In this document: piece by piece, positions 7,320-14,192 of the stretch | How positions within the stretch are numbered: position 1 is the first letter of the stretch | Layout of the letters: every line of letters starts with the position of its first letter | Source of the DNA: an uncultured Kineothrix sp. | GTDB taxonomy: Bacteria; Bacillota; Clostridia; Lachnospirales; Lachnospiraceae | Direction of reading: 5' to 3' | Assembly: GCA_910587275.1 (NCBI GenBank) | Contig: CAJUMD010000087.1 | Coordinates: 1-14,354, forward strand | Length of the DNA stretch: 14,354 nt | The notes under the pieces: generated by a model | Told to the model about the DNA's origin: nothing | Database searches by the model: none | Seen by the model: only the letters and a program-made list of their open reading frames with translations | Position numbers and translations under genes: made by a program

Positions 7320-7553
7320 TTATAATAAATACGGCATCAGTTCTGAAAAGAGTGCATTGGATACAAATGTATCGCCGGTGTCCGGTCTCACACTTGTATA
7401 TCCCGTGAACACGCGGCGGCTGGTGCCTTTTCCATGTCCTAAAATACCTATTTCCCCGTATAAACCCATATATACGGCAAAAAGGATGCCTGCCGAAGCA
7501 AACATCCTTTTCATGTAAAAGGGGAATTTTACATTGAGCTCTCTCAAGCTCAT
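7320..7553 (-). CDS. possible small membrane protein of 77 residues
   Basis: I do not recognise this protein. From the ATG at 7553 it has one hydrophobic segment (about residues 18-38) followed by a polar tail with VRPDTGDTFVSN, and its codon choice resembles the coding genes nearby. Against it: there is no ribosome site, and the -10 box at 7558-7563 would start the transcript at about the ATG, giving a leaderless message. The first 75 bases also fold into hairpins that end in a terminator-like structure (7479-7510). It may instead be a non-coding leader or small RNA. A 98-codon frame and a longer TTG-initiated version of this frame overlap it and are less likely. Confidence 0.4.
   Translation of the reverse strand: MSLRELNVKFPFYMKRMFASAGILFAVYMGLYGEIGILGHGKGTSRRVFTGYTSVRPDTGDTFVSNALFSELMPYLL
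7479..7510 (-). terminator. UUCG-capped hairpin with U-run
   Basis: On the minus strand AAAGGATGTTTGC pairs with GCAGGCATCCTTT around a TTCG loop closed by C-G, and five T's follow (7483-7479). Two U-G pairs complete the stem in the minus-strand RNA; on the plus strand these would be A-C mismatches, so the structure belongs to the minus-strand transcript. It lies about 40 bases after the start predicted from the promoter at 7558-7586. Confidence 0.45.
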
Positions 7554-7557
7554 ATTT

Positions 7558-7586
7558 AATATACCACGGCATTCAAAAAAATGCAA
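7558..7586 (-). promoter_or_regulatory. sigma-A-type promoter
   Basis: On the minus strand, TTGCAT (7586-7581), exactly 17 bases, then TATATT (7563-7558). Transcription would begin near 7551. Three 11-bp TTGACAT-like repeats lie about 43 bases further upstream, and A/T tracts fill the gap between them. Confidence 0.6.
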
Positions 7587-7628
7587 GTATTTTTTTGTAA
7601 AAATTTAAATTTTTTTGTCACGGCTTTC

Positions 7629-7661
7629 TTCCATGTTAATTCCATGTCAATTCTATGTCAA
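7629..7661 (-). repeat. three 11-bp tandem repeats, Pho-box-like
   Basis: Three adjacent 11-base units (7651-7661, 7640-7650, 7629-7639) read on the minus strand as TTGACATAGAA, TTGACATGGAA and TTAACATGGAA. One unit per helical turn with a TTNACA core resembles the direct-repeat sites of PhoP/PhoB-type OmpR-family regulators. They lie upstream of the promoter at 7558-7586. The regulator is not in the window, so the assignment is an inference. Confidence 0.55.
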
Positions 7662-7763
7662 AATGCCATAATAATCTCCTACTTTTATTTTCTCCTGTAA
7701 CATTATTCGTATAACCTGCCATTGCCTTTTCCCCACTTTGTTAAAATATTATCTGATTCACAT

Positions 7764-8468
7764 TCATTCCGAGTAATATCTTTCTCCTGTTTCCAAACAC
7801 ATACAAGCTAACCGTCCACTTTCAAATCCACATCCGCAATCCAATAAGTATACGTTCCCTTTTTTATTTCTCCAAATTGATTTCATATATTCATCTGAAT
7901 ACATAGTTCTATCGTTCTTCCATAACAGATTCGCCGTAGGCGTATGCCCGCAGATTGAAATATAGCCATCAATTCCTTCCAGGAAAAACGCATCCAAATC
8001 ATAGTTTCCCCTCATATAATAATCTTTCGCCTGCGGAACTGACGGATATGAGGTCATGGCATGAGCCAGTAAATATTTTCTATCCTCAATTACAATTTCT
8101 TTTTGCAAAGGCAATCCCAAAATGAAATCCGCCAAATTCAACAGGTCAATTTCTGTAATTCTCTGCCTCATAATATCAAACGAATTATATGTATACGGAG
8201 ATATTTTTTGTCTTTTTTTCTTTGGACCGGAATAGTATTTCTTTATGTAATCCGCTAACCATTGATCATGATTCCCTCTAATCCATGTACATTTACCCTG
8301 AATCCCGGATAAAATAAAATATACTCCGACAGGATCGGGATTGGCTCCGCCTCTGTCAAATAAATCTCCCAAAACTATCAACTCGTCATCAACAGAAATA
8401 TCAATTTGATCCAAAACTCTTTGCAATTTCACTGATTCATTATGAATATCACCCATAACATAGTGCAT
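7764..8468 (-). CDS. PPP-like metallophosphoesterase (downstream paralogue)
   Basis: Calcineurin-like phosphoesterase of 234 residues. The two-metal site motifs are all present: GDIH (6-9), GDLFDRG (34-40), RGNHD (64-68), AHA (135-137) and GHTPT (174-178). It ends in the LDCGCGFESGRLACMCLETGE strand typical of these short bacterial enzymes. The DRG motif places it with the PPP branch, which includes protein phosphatases, ApaH and PrpE; the substrate could be a phosphoprotein or a dinucleotide such as Ap4A. It starts at ATG 8468 with GAGG upstream and follows its paralogue by 28 bases, so the two are surely co-transcribed. I see no clear terminator after it. Confidence 0.85.
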   Translation of the reverse strand: MHYVMGDIHNESVKLQRVLDQIDISVDDELIVLGDLFDRGGANPDPVGVYFILSGIQGKCTWIRGNHDQWLADYIKKYYSGPKKKRQKISPYTYNSFDIMRQRITEIDLLNLADFILGLPLQKEIVIEDRKYLLAHAMTSYPSVPQAKDYYMRGNYDLDAFFLEGIDGYISICGHTPTANLLWKNDRTMYSDEYMKSIWRNKKGNVYLLDCGCGFESGRLACMCLETGERYYSE

Positions 8469-8496
8469 TTTTTACCTCAAGCCTCCGGCGTACCTG

Positions 8497-9249
8497 TCAC
8501 AGTTTCCGCCTGCCCAAATAATCTTCTTTCGTGTCCAAAACTCCATCCACATAAATAACTTCTTCCGTTTCTATACAAAATGCCGCCAGCTTTCCACCTG
8601 CAACACATGAGCAATCCATGGCAATATGCCCATTTTTCCTATATACTTCCGTTTTCCCCCAGCCATTTATCAAAAATGTCGGCGTATGTCCTGTAACCAA
8701 AAATATATTTTCATCCGGATAATATCGTTTTGAATAGTCGGCACGCCCTTCCAAAAAATCATATAAATTATATTCTTCCAAATCTTTGTACGGGGAAAAA
8801 TTTGTAATTCCTGCATGGATTAACCGGTACTCTTTTCCATTGTTTTTTATTACTTCATACAAGGATGCCTCTGCAATATAATCAAGCATATCCAATTTCT
8901 CGGAATAACTTAATTTTCCAAACTGTTCCGCCGTAATCTGCCCGCCATCCTGACACCACAGATTGTAGTCCAAAAGGATTTCCGGCGTCAAATGCTTATC
9001 ATAGTTATCAGCCGTAATCTCCACTGACAGTTTTTTCATCAACGTGTACATAATAAAATCATGATTTCCTAAAATAAATATGACATTACGGCGCCGCATC
9101 ATGTCCCGTAATACTTTTACCGGCTCAGGTCCGCGGTCTACTGCATCTCCAAGCACATATAATGTATCATTTTCAGTAAAATGTATTTTGTCAAGCAACA
9201 TCCGGTACTGGTCGTAACATCCATGTATATCAGAAATAATGTATCTCAT
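8497..9249 (-). CDS. PPP-like metallophosphoesterase (upstream paralogue)
   Basis: A 250-residue paralogue of the next gene with the same metal motifs: SDIHG (6-10), GDAVDRG (34-40), GNHD (61-64), HAG (145-147) and GHTPT (187-191), plus the C-terminal MDCSCVAGGKLAAFCIETEE. The ATG at 9249 is chosen because GGAGG lies eight bases upstream and family members begin MxYxxSDIHG. The frame stays open 35 codons further back to an ATG at 9354 that has no ribosome site, and that extension does not resemble the family. Same-operon neighbours and the remnant at 9402-9437 suggest that the phosphoesterase gene was duplicated here more than once. Substrate unknown. Confidence 0.85.
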   Translation of the reverse strand: MRYIISDIHGCYDQYRMLLDKIHFTENDTLYVLGDAVDRGPEPVKVLRDMMRRRNVIFILGNHDFIMYTLMKKLSVEITADNYDKHLTPEILLDYNLWCQDGGQITAEQFGKLSYSEKLDMLDYIAEASLYEVIKNNGKEYRLIHAGITNFSPYKDLEEYNLYDFLEGRADYSKRYYPDENIFLVTGHTPTFLINGWGKTEVYRKNGHIAMDCSCVAGGKLAAFCIETEEVIYVDGVLDTKEDYLGRRKL

Positions 9250-9401
9250 ATCGACAGCCTCCAAGGTCCTCAAGTCAACAACCCCGCTGCAGGCAACGGG
9301 GCATCCATCTTCATATATTTCCGTAGCATCGCAATCCCACCCGCCGTTACTCATAAAGCGTACATCATCCGGTTCGGCTTTTATTTACCCGCCTTTTACA
9401 G

Positions 9402-9437
9402 TCAGCCGCGTATGTCGCCCATGGCATATATGTACAT
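9402..9437 (-). pseudogene. remnant 5' end of a third phosphoesterase gene
   Basis: An 11-codon frame reads MYIYAMGDIRG then TGA. It matches the beginnings of the two phosphoesterases downstream (MHYVMGDIHN and MRYIISDIHG), with the metal-binding His changed to Arg by a one-base change (CAC or CAT to CGC or CGT). It has GGAGG 10 bases upstream and starts two bases after the stop of the preceding gene, so it keeps the layout of a real operon gene. The 150 bases that follow hold no recognisable phosphoesterase core, so most of the gene has been lost. Confidence 0.55.
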
Positions 9438-9439
9438 TT

Positions 9440-10345
9440 TTACGCATCCTCCATAATATCCTCTGTCTGTGCCCGTGTATCTTTATCGCCGTTCTCTGCG
9501 CGCTTCCTAAACTCCTGTATCCTTTGATGTTTCACAAACAATTCTTCCCTGACTGCAGCTTCCGCCAGTTCCTTTTCGCTGAAGTATTGTCTGCGTTCCC
9601 GTAAAATGCCGATGTAATTGTCAATCTCACGTTCCAACAGATAAAGCTCTAACTCTTGAAAAAACTGCCGCGAACTGCGCGTACCTCTTGTATTCACCGC
9701 ATCCGGAATATCTTTAATGTCTCCTAAATCCTTGATATTTTCCACTGCAATATCGCCGTTAAAAAACATCTGAAGATGTTCTCCCATAACCCACTCCCTG
9801 TATGCTTCCGGGTTCTTCCATTCATAGATGCACTCTGCACTTGGAAAAAGCCGTCCCAGAAATGCCGGCGCCACACCGCCCCTGCTTTTCTCATATAACT
9901 GCATGTCGGGCAAAATATATATATTTTCCCGTCCCATACAAAGCCCGGACAAAACGCCAAGTTTAAATCCAATCGTTCTTTGCTCCTCAAAAAGTTTCTC
10001 TAAAACGCCTTCCTTAAGTAATTCTTTCAAATAATTGTAATTCGTATGCACATTTCCGCCAACCCTGTCCTTGAACGTATTATCGATATTATCGATTGCT
10101 CTATTAAGGAACCGCCACAGATGGCATATTCTGGCTGCTTTCAAATCTCCGCCCGTTAGGACACATGCCCTGTCATTCCATTTCCAAAATTCCTCAAGTT
10201 CTTCCTGATTGTCAACAACCCATGAGTCTACACAGCCAAAATGTCTAAAGTCATACCAGCATCCGGCCGGATATTGGTCATCATACCAAAGCCATTCCAT
10301 TATCTGTCTTCTGATGGGTTCATAAAGGTTGTCCTTTTTCATCAT
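9440..10345 (-). CDS. unrecognised 301-residue protein
   Basis: I do not recognise this family. The start at 10345 (ATGATG) has GGGAG upstream; a further ATG ten codons back has none. The protein is soluble, with no signal peptide or membrane segment. The N-terminal part is rich in aromatic residues (MEWLWYDDQYPAGCWYDFRHFG, Trp at 18, 20, 30, 42, 54, 56). The middle has GFKLGVLSGLCMGRENIYILPD (about 126-147). The C-terminal third (about 228-285) is charged and probably helical. It lies between the WYL regulator (gap 97 bases) and the phosphoesterases, on the same strand, so it is probably part of the same operon. Confidence 0.75.
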   Translation of the reverse strand: MMKKDNLYEPIRRQIMEWLWYDDQYPAGCWYDFRHFGCVDSWVVDNQEELEEFWKWNDRACVLTGGDLKAARICHLWRFLNRAIDNIDNTFKDRVGGNVHTNYNYLKELLKEGVLEKLFEEQRTIGFKLGVLSGLCMGRENIYILPDMQLYEKSRGGVAPAFLGRLFPSAECIYEWKNPEAYREWVMGEHLQMFFNGDIAVENIKDLGDIKDIPDAVNTRGTRSSRQFFQELELYLLEREIDNYIGILRERRQYFSEKELAEAAVREELFVKHQRIQEFRKRAENGDKDTRAQTEDIMEDA

Positions 10346-10442
10346 AATTTCTCCCTTTTCATTTTTGCATTTCACGTTACATTGTTTATTATAGGAAGCA
10401 GAAGGGCGGTTTTTTCCACCCTGTTACGGTTTTTAAAGAATG

Positions 10443-11666
10443 TTAAACAGGTGTTATTCCATACTTGGTATTCAGATTCCGTATCTTTTCCATTACGCGG
10501 TTGCGTACTTCCTCCGGTTCGACCACTTCTACCCTGTCACTGTATTGCAGCGCCCAGTGTATCATTGCGAACGGGGAACACTCCACCTTGACGATATCGT
10601 CATACGGCGCTGTTTTTTCGGTTGACACATACTTAAATTTATCCCCAAACCAGTCATGTAAAAAGGTATAATCCGCCCGAATCCGTCTTGCCGGATTGTC
10701 CTCCTGTTTTGGACTTTTTATTTTGAGCGTGATCCATACCGGTTTGTCATAAGACATGTTTAAATGCTTCAACTGAAAATCCTCTGTCCATTCCATCGGT
10801 AAATTTTCAACTTCCCTTTTTGGGATTCTGGGCATTCCCTTTCGCTTTCCGCCTGCCTCTGCAATCCCGATATCCGTCATCAGGTCGATTCTCCAAATGG
10901 ACATATTTTTTACCGTTTTGCCTTTTATCGTCACTTCCTTACAGGCTAACAGATAATACCTGCCGCCGCTTGCGACAATATAGTAAGGACTCACGATATC
11001 TTTTCCGTCCCTGATTGGCTCAAGTTTTTTCCGATAAGTATATCCATTGAAGCGGAATGCTATCTGTACATTGTTGTCAATTGCCTTTTGAATCATCAAC
11101 AGATTAACCCTCATCTGCTCCCTGTCCATAAGCTCCGGTTCCATCACTTTACAAATCTGTTTTGGTCCTGTTTTATAGAATTTAGTCGTCAGATTTTGCT
11201 CCACCTTGTTAATCAGACGCTCCGCAGACTTCGTATCAACAGTTTTCGTGGACAAAATTCCCTCTATAATACTGTTGATCTCCTCATAAGAAAAAGTTCT
11301 GTTGTAGTATAAACCGGAAATACGCATGGTTTGGTCTGCAAATTCATCATAGGCATCCTCACTGTCAAAATCTGTCTCCCCATCTTCATCCGCATCATCT
11401 CCATAATATTTTTTGAAATCATCAAAATATATTTTCCAGCAGCTTTCCGGCTTGCAGCCGTACTCATCGCTGTTTAGCGTGCGCGCCATATCTTTTATCA
11501 GCCTGTTAAATGTTTCTTTGTTGCCGATGAACTCGGACAACTCCGATGATTTTCTCATTTCGGCCTGTGTTGTGGGGTGCTCTTTATCCGTATTCTTTTT
11601 TAAATACTCCCAAATTTTGAACATCCGCTCAAATCTTGCGGCTTTGGTCAGTTTTCGTTTCGCCAT
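10443..11666 (-). CDS. WYL-domain transcriptional regulator
   Basis: A 407-residue DNA-binding regulator. Residues about 8-70 resemble a degenerate winged helix (ARFERMFKIWEYL, then KETFNRLIKDMARTL). An acidic linker follows (about 89-111). Residues about 196-268 form the WYL ligand-binding domain (VQIAFRFNGYTYRKKLEPI, SPYYIVASGGRYYLLAC, MSIWRIDLM), and residues about 308-395 the C-terminal extension common in this family (VECSPFAMIHWALQYSDRVEVVEP). WYL proteins often repress or activate defence and stress genes in response to nucleic-acid ligands. The ATG at 11666 has GGAG at good spacing. It sits mid-cluster on the same strand, so it probably controls its own operon. Confidence 0.85.
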   Translation of the reverse strand: MAKRKLTKAARFERMFKIWEYLKKNTDKEHPTTQAEMRKSSELSEFIGNKETFNRLIKDMARTLNSDEYGCKPESCWKIYFDDFKKYYGDDADEDGETDFDSEDAYDEFADQTMRISGLYYNRTFSYEEINSIIEGILSTKTVDTKSAERLINKVEQNLTTKFYKTGPKQICKVMEPELMDREQMRVNLLMIQKAIDNNVQIAFRFNGYTYRKKLEPIRDGKDIVSPYYIVASGGRYYLLACKEVTIKGKTVKNMSIWRIDLMTDIGIAEAGGKRKGMPRIPKREVENLPMEWTEDFQLKHLNMSYDKPVWITLKIKSPKQEDNPARRIRADYTFLHDWFGDKFKYVSTEKTAPYDDIVKVECSPFAMIHWALQYSDRVEVVEPEEVRNRVMEKIRNLNTKYGITPV

Positions 11667-11714
11667 TGGTTATCTCCGGTTAATCTTTTTTCGCGCCGAT
11701 TTTGTTCCGCATTT

Positions 11715-12755
11715 TCATAATGCTGCCTGTTTGCTTTTTGCAATTAATGCATCAACCATCCGGTTGGTTCTTTTCTTTATCATTTCGCTGGATCTTTCAA
11801 ATAATTCTTTACACTCATCGGGCGTTTTAGGTTTAGGATTGTTCCAATCATGTCCGTCAAAAAATGGCTCGGTTTCGTAATTGCCATTTACAAAATCCTG
11901 CATCCAGTTCTTTTCAATAAAATTTTCCCAGCTGTCGAAGTAATCAAGCCACTGCTTGCATGCCGATGCATCGCCTCTGCCATGGAGAAGTTCTTCGCTG
12001 AGTATTTTCCATACCTCATCTTCGTTATCACGCTTTTTATAATACTCCTGTATTTTCAAAAGCGTTAAATCCCAGTAATCATGTACCGCATATGGACCAC
12101 TTCTTGCACTATTGAAATCCCTTGGCACAGGGATATAATTTCCAAGCATATGCCAATGGTTCAGAAAATTTTCCATACTGCCCAACTTTTCCTTAAATTC
12201 ATTTTTATCTTTGAGATACAATTCAATACAAAGTCTCAGTGAATACTGCTGTTTTTCCTCAATCCGTGTCCTGATATTCTCAAAATCACCATACGCACTA
12301 ACCTTGAGAAAATCATTCATTCTCTGTTGCGCCGATGTCATGGTATCGGAACAAATCCATATATTTTTATTATCATTCAAAAGATGTTTCATAAACTCCC
12401 GTGCCGTAAGTTCCGGCCACAATTTTTTATAAATATCTTGTAATAACCAAGATCCTCCCAGTATCTTTCCCCCTTTTATATTACCGTCAGGATCATGTAA
12501 TTTCATAATAATATTTTTTTCTGTATCGTGTTCTTCTCCAACAAAATATTTTCTGATTTCTACAAATTTTTCCGAAACATTTCCTAATAATCTTATTTCC
12601 CCTGTTTTTCCATCTTTCGTCAATAGTCCACCGGCCTTATACAGCACCCACTTTTCATATGTATCTTTAGGGTATGGAGTCTCCTTATCCCCTATCGTAT
12701 CTTCCACAAAATCAAATGTTTCCAGTTCCCTAAACTGTTCCTTTGTCAACTTCAT
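11715..12755 (-). CDS. unrecognised 346-residue protein
   Basis: I do not recognise a family with confidence. The ATG at 12755 overlaps the end of the upstream gene by 26 bases; GGAGG is only two bases before it, so the TTG two codons later (eight-base spacing) may be the true start. The protein is soluble and Trp-rich. Notable stretches are KGGKILGGSWLLQDIYKKLWP (about 95-113), NIWICSDTMTSAQQRMNDFL (131-150) and GNYIPVPRDFNSARSGPYAVHDYWDL (205-230), the last looking like a conserved site with Arg, Asp and Asn. Overlap with the previous gene implies translational coupling and joint function. Confidence 0.75.
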   Translation of the reverse strand: MKLTKEQFRELETFDFVEDTIGDKETPYPKDTYEKWVLYKAGGLLTKDGKTGEIRLLGNVSEKFVEIRKYFVGEEHDTEKNIIMKLHDPDGNIKGGKILGGSWLLQDIYKKLWPELTAREFMKHLLNDNKNIWICSDTMTSAQQRMNDFLKVSAYGDFENIRTRIEEKQQYSLRLCIELYLKDKNEFKEKLGSMENFLNHWHMLGNYIPVPRDFNSARSGPYAVHDYWDLTLLKIQEYYKKRDNEDEVWKILSEELLHGRGDASACKQWLDYFDSWENFIEKNWMQDFVNGNYETEPFFDGHDWNNPKPKTPDECKELFERSSEMIKKRTNRMVDALIAKSKQAAL

Positions 12756-13323
12756 TTCCTCCGCTCTCTGTCTTGTGCAACGCGGACATTTCTTCATACT
12801 GCTTTTCCAGCTTTTCAATTTCCGCTTTTGTTTCCTCATATCTTTCCTTTGTAAGCATATCCAACCGTATTTGGGACAACTTTCTCACCTGGAGGTTGCT
12901 CAGTCCGAACCGGTCTTTTAATATAGACGCAAAGTTTCCCGAGTCCCCACATTCTTTTAATGCCTCCAATATCTCATTGCTGTGTTCATACACCCAAACA
13001 TAATCCCTGTATAATGACAGACTTTTTTCACAGTACTCGAACGCTCTATCCTCCTCATACTTACGTCTATAAAGAGGAATTGCCCTGTTCCATTTCCGGC
13101 CATTCTCCTCCGCGAACTCATTCGTGGACACATCGGCGCAAACTCCGATGGTTTCATATTCGCCCAGTTCATTCACTGCCATTGCATAGGCTTTCGACAA
13201 AGCCGCGTAAATCGATTTAAAATCGTCACAGTAAACGCTGATTCTCTGCACATCTGCCGGATAGTCCTCCGGCACATATTCCCCAAACCGTTCAATACTG
13301 ATTGTTACCTGATTACATCTCAT
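12730..13323 (-). CDS. unrecognised 197-residue protein with gyrase-A-like coiled coil
   Basis: First gene of the accessory cluster, with GGAGG seven bases before the ATG at 13323. The N-terminal 125 residues are not recognised. Residues about 132-180 contain FGLSNLQVRKLSQIRLDMLT followed by a charged helix, which matches the pattern LS-x2-Q...RL-x2-LT...E seen at the base of the coiled coil of GyrA and ParC. None of the catalytic parts of a topoisomerase is present, so the motif is more likely a dimerisation element. The stop codon overlaps the start of the next gene. Confidence 0.75.
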   Translation of the reverse strand: MRCNQVTISIERFGEYVPEDYPADVQRISVYCDDFKSIYAALSKAYAMAVNELGEYETIGVCADVSTNEFAEENGRKWNRAIPLYRRKYEEDRAFEYCEKSLSLYRDYVWVYEHSNEILEALKECGDSGNFASILKDRFGLSNLQVRKLSQIRLDMLTKERYEETKAEIEKLEKQYEEMSALHKTESGGNEVDKGTV

Positions 13324-13397
13324 AAATTTTCCTCCATTTCCCGCTCAATCAAGGCACTTTCCGGCTCACGGCATGATTTCCATACAGACAACAAGCC

Positions 13398-13613
13398 CTA
13401 AATCCTCTCGTTTCCCACTCGCGGTATATGCGGTTCATACCCAAAATGAACATAATTGTATTTTTCCCATAAAAAATATCTAAAAAAGAACGGTTGCAGC
13501 CGCTTGTGCTGACAGTACCGCACCTGCTAATATCCAATATAGCAGTCCATAAGTCGGTTTTTTCCACCTTTGAACAGACTAATATTATCAATCACATATA
13601 TACTTTTTGCCAT
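13398..13613 (-). pseudogene. possible broken small gene
   Basis: From an ATG at 13613, with GAGG upstream, a frame reads MAKSIYVIDNISLFKGG and stops at an amber codon (13527-13529), then continues as a protein-like stretch (RYFLWEKYNYVHFGYEPH) to 13398. In another frame the middle reads KKPTYGLLYWILAGAVLSAQ, a membrane-like segment; single-base length changes at an A6 run (13558-13563, minus strand) and a T6 run (13482-13487) would join the three pieces. It could be a decayed gene or chance. A plus-strand frame over 13570-13758 is an equally unproven alternative. Confidence 0.25.
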
Positions 13614-13900
13614 AGTCACCAACCTCGCGGCAGTCGCCAAATATCCGCACGAGTGCGGCTGCCTGGCTCGTTTAAGTGTTTTTCATAGCGGTTTTGGAGC
13701 AATAAGGGTTTTCCAGTCAAATACGGAATTTAGCCGTCTTACCAGTGACGTTTGGTAAAGGATTTTTTAATCATATTCACAGAAAGTTTACATTTCAGGG
13801 CAAAAAAATAGAGCCAGGAATCTGTTTTTTAGATTTACATTGTGAACGTATGCATAACAAGCTATGGATTCACGGATAACTCTGTTTGCAGGACGCAGAT
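13614..13900. other. intergenic stretch upstream of the accessory cluster
   Basis: No gene is supported. A weak minus-strand promoter is possible: CTGAAA (13798-13793), 17 bases, TATGAT (13775-13770). It could start the cluster's transcript, with a leader of over 400 bases. A GC-rich hairpin, CCGCAC-GA-GTGCGG, lies at 13645-13658. A short stem, TTACCA with TGGTAA (13739-13758), is followed by six T's on the plus strand. Confidence 0.35.
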
Positions 13901-13937
13901 ACGGTTATCCCGATACCCATTGTATCAGGATAACCGT
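13901..13937. other. strong hairpin downstream of tRNA-Leu
   Basis: Arms 13901-13916 and 13922-13937 pair over 16 positions with one mismatch around a five-base loop. It begins 11 bases past the tRNA 3' end on the minus strand. There is no T-run on either side, so it may be a processing or protective structure rather than a plain terminator. Confidence 0.6.
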
Positions 13938-13947
13938 CCTTAAATGC

Positions 13948-14028
13948 TGCGGTTAGTGGGACTTGAACCCACACTCCAAAGGAATAAGAACCTAAATCTT
14001 ACATGTCTGCCAATTCCATCATAACCGC
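13948..14028 (-). tRNA. tRNA-Leu (anticodon UAG)
   Basis: The acceptor arms GCGGTTA (14028-14022) and TAACCGC (13955-13949) pair perfectly with discriminator A at 13948. The anticodon arm is TAAGA-TTTAGGT-TCTTA, giving anticodon UAG. A short variable arm (TCC-TTT-GGA) marks a class II tRNA, and the T arm is GTGGG-TTCAAGT-CCCAC. The D loop has the Leu-type GAATTGGCAGA. The 3' CCA is not encoded (AGCA follows), so it must be added after transcription. Confidence 0.95.
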
Positions 14029-14048
14029 CCGAATATACCACGTATGAT

Positions 14049-14077
14049 ATCTTAACATTTCCCCGCTGCACTGTCAA
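14049..14077 (-). promoter_or_regulatory. promoter of tRNA-Leu
   Basis: On the minus strand a perfect TTGACA (14077-14072), 17 bases, then TAAGAT (14054-14049). The tRNA begins 20 bases after the -10 box, as expected for a short 5' leader. Confidence 0.75.
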
Positions 14078-14150
14078 TAAGCGTTTTTTTGTGTCGCGGA
14101 AGTCTGCTTGTGGCCGGCACGTCCATTTTACCGTTTTCCGCAAAAAAATC

Positions 14151-14159
14151 TGCTATAAT
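14151..14159 (+). promoter_or_regulatory. extended -10 promoter of the DUF4062 gene
   Basis: TGCTATAAT is a perfect extended -10 box. No good -35 box lies 17 bases upstream, which is normal for this class. The start would be near 14166, so translation must begin after that point. The same TGCTATAAT occurs in the phosphofructokinase promoter. Confidence 0.55.
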
Positions 14160-14192
14160 TACATTACAGAACGGAAAGGGGACTGGACTCAT

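Noticed and set aside
9250..9354. 35-residue N-terminal extension of the upstream phosphoesterase
   Set aside because: The ATG at 9354 lacks a ribosome site and the extension is unlike the family, whereas 9249 has GGAGG and the standard family start.
13494..13758. Plus-strand open frames of 62-64 codons opposite the broken frame
   Set aside because: No ribosome site and no recognisable product; kept only as an alternative to the minus-strand reading.
13948..14028. Attachment site duplication of the tRNA-Leu 3' end
   Set aside because: I looked for a second copy of the tRNA 3' end in the window and found none, and no integrase is present, so no att site is called.
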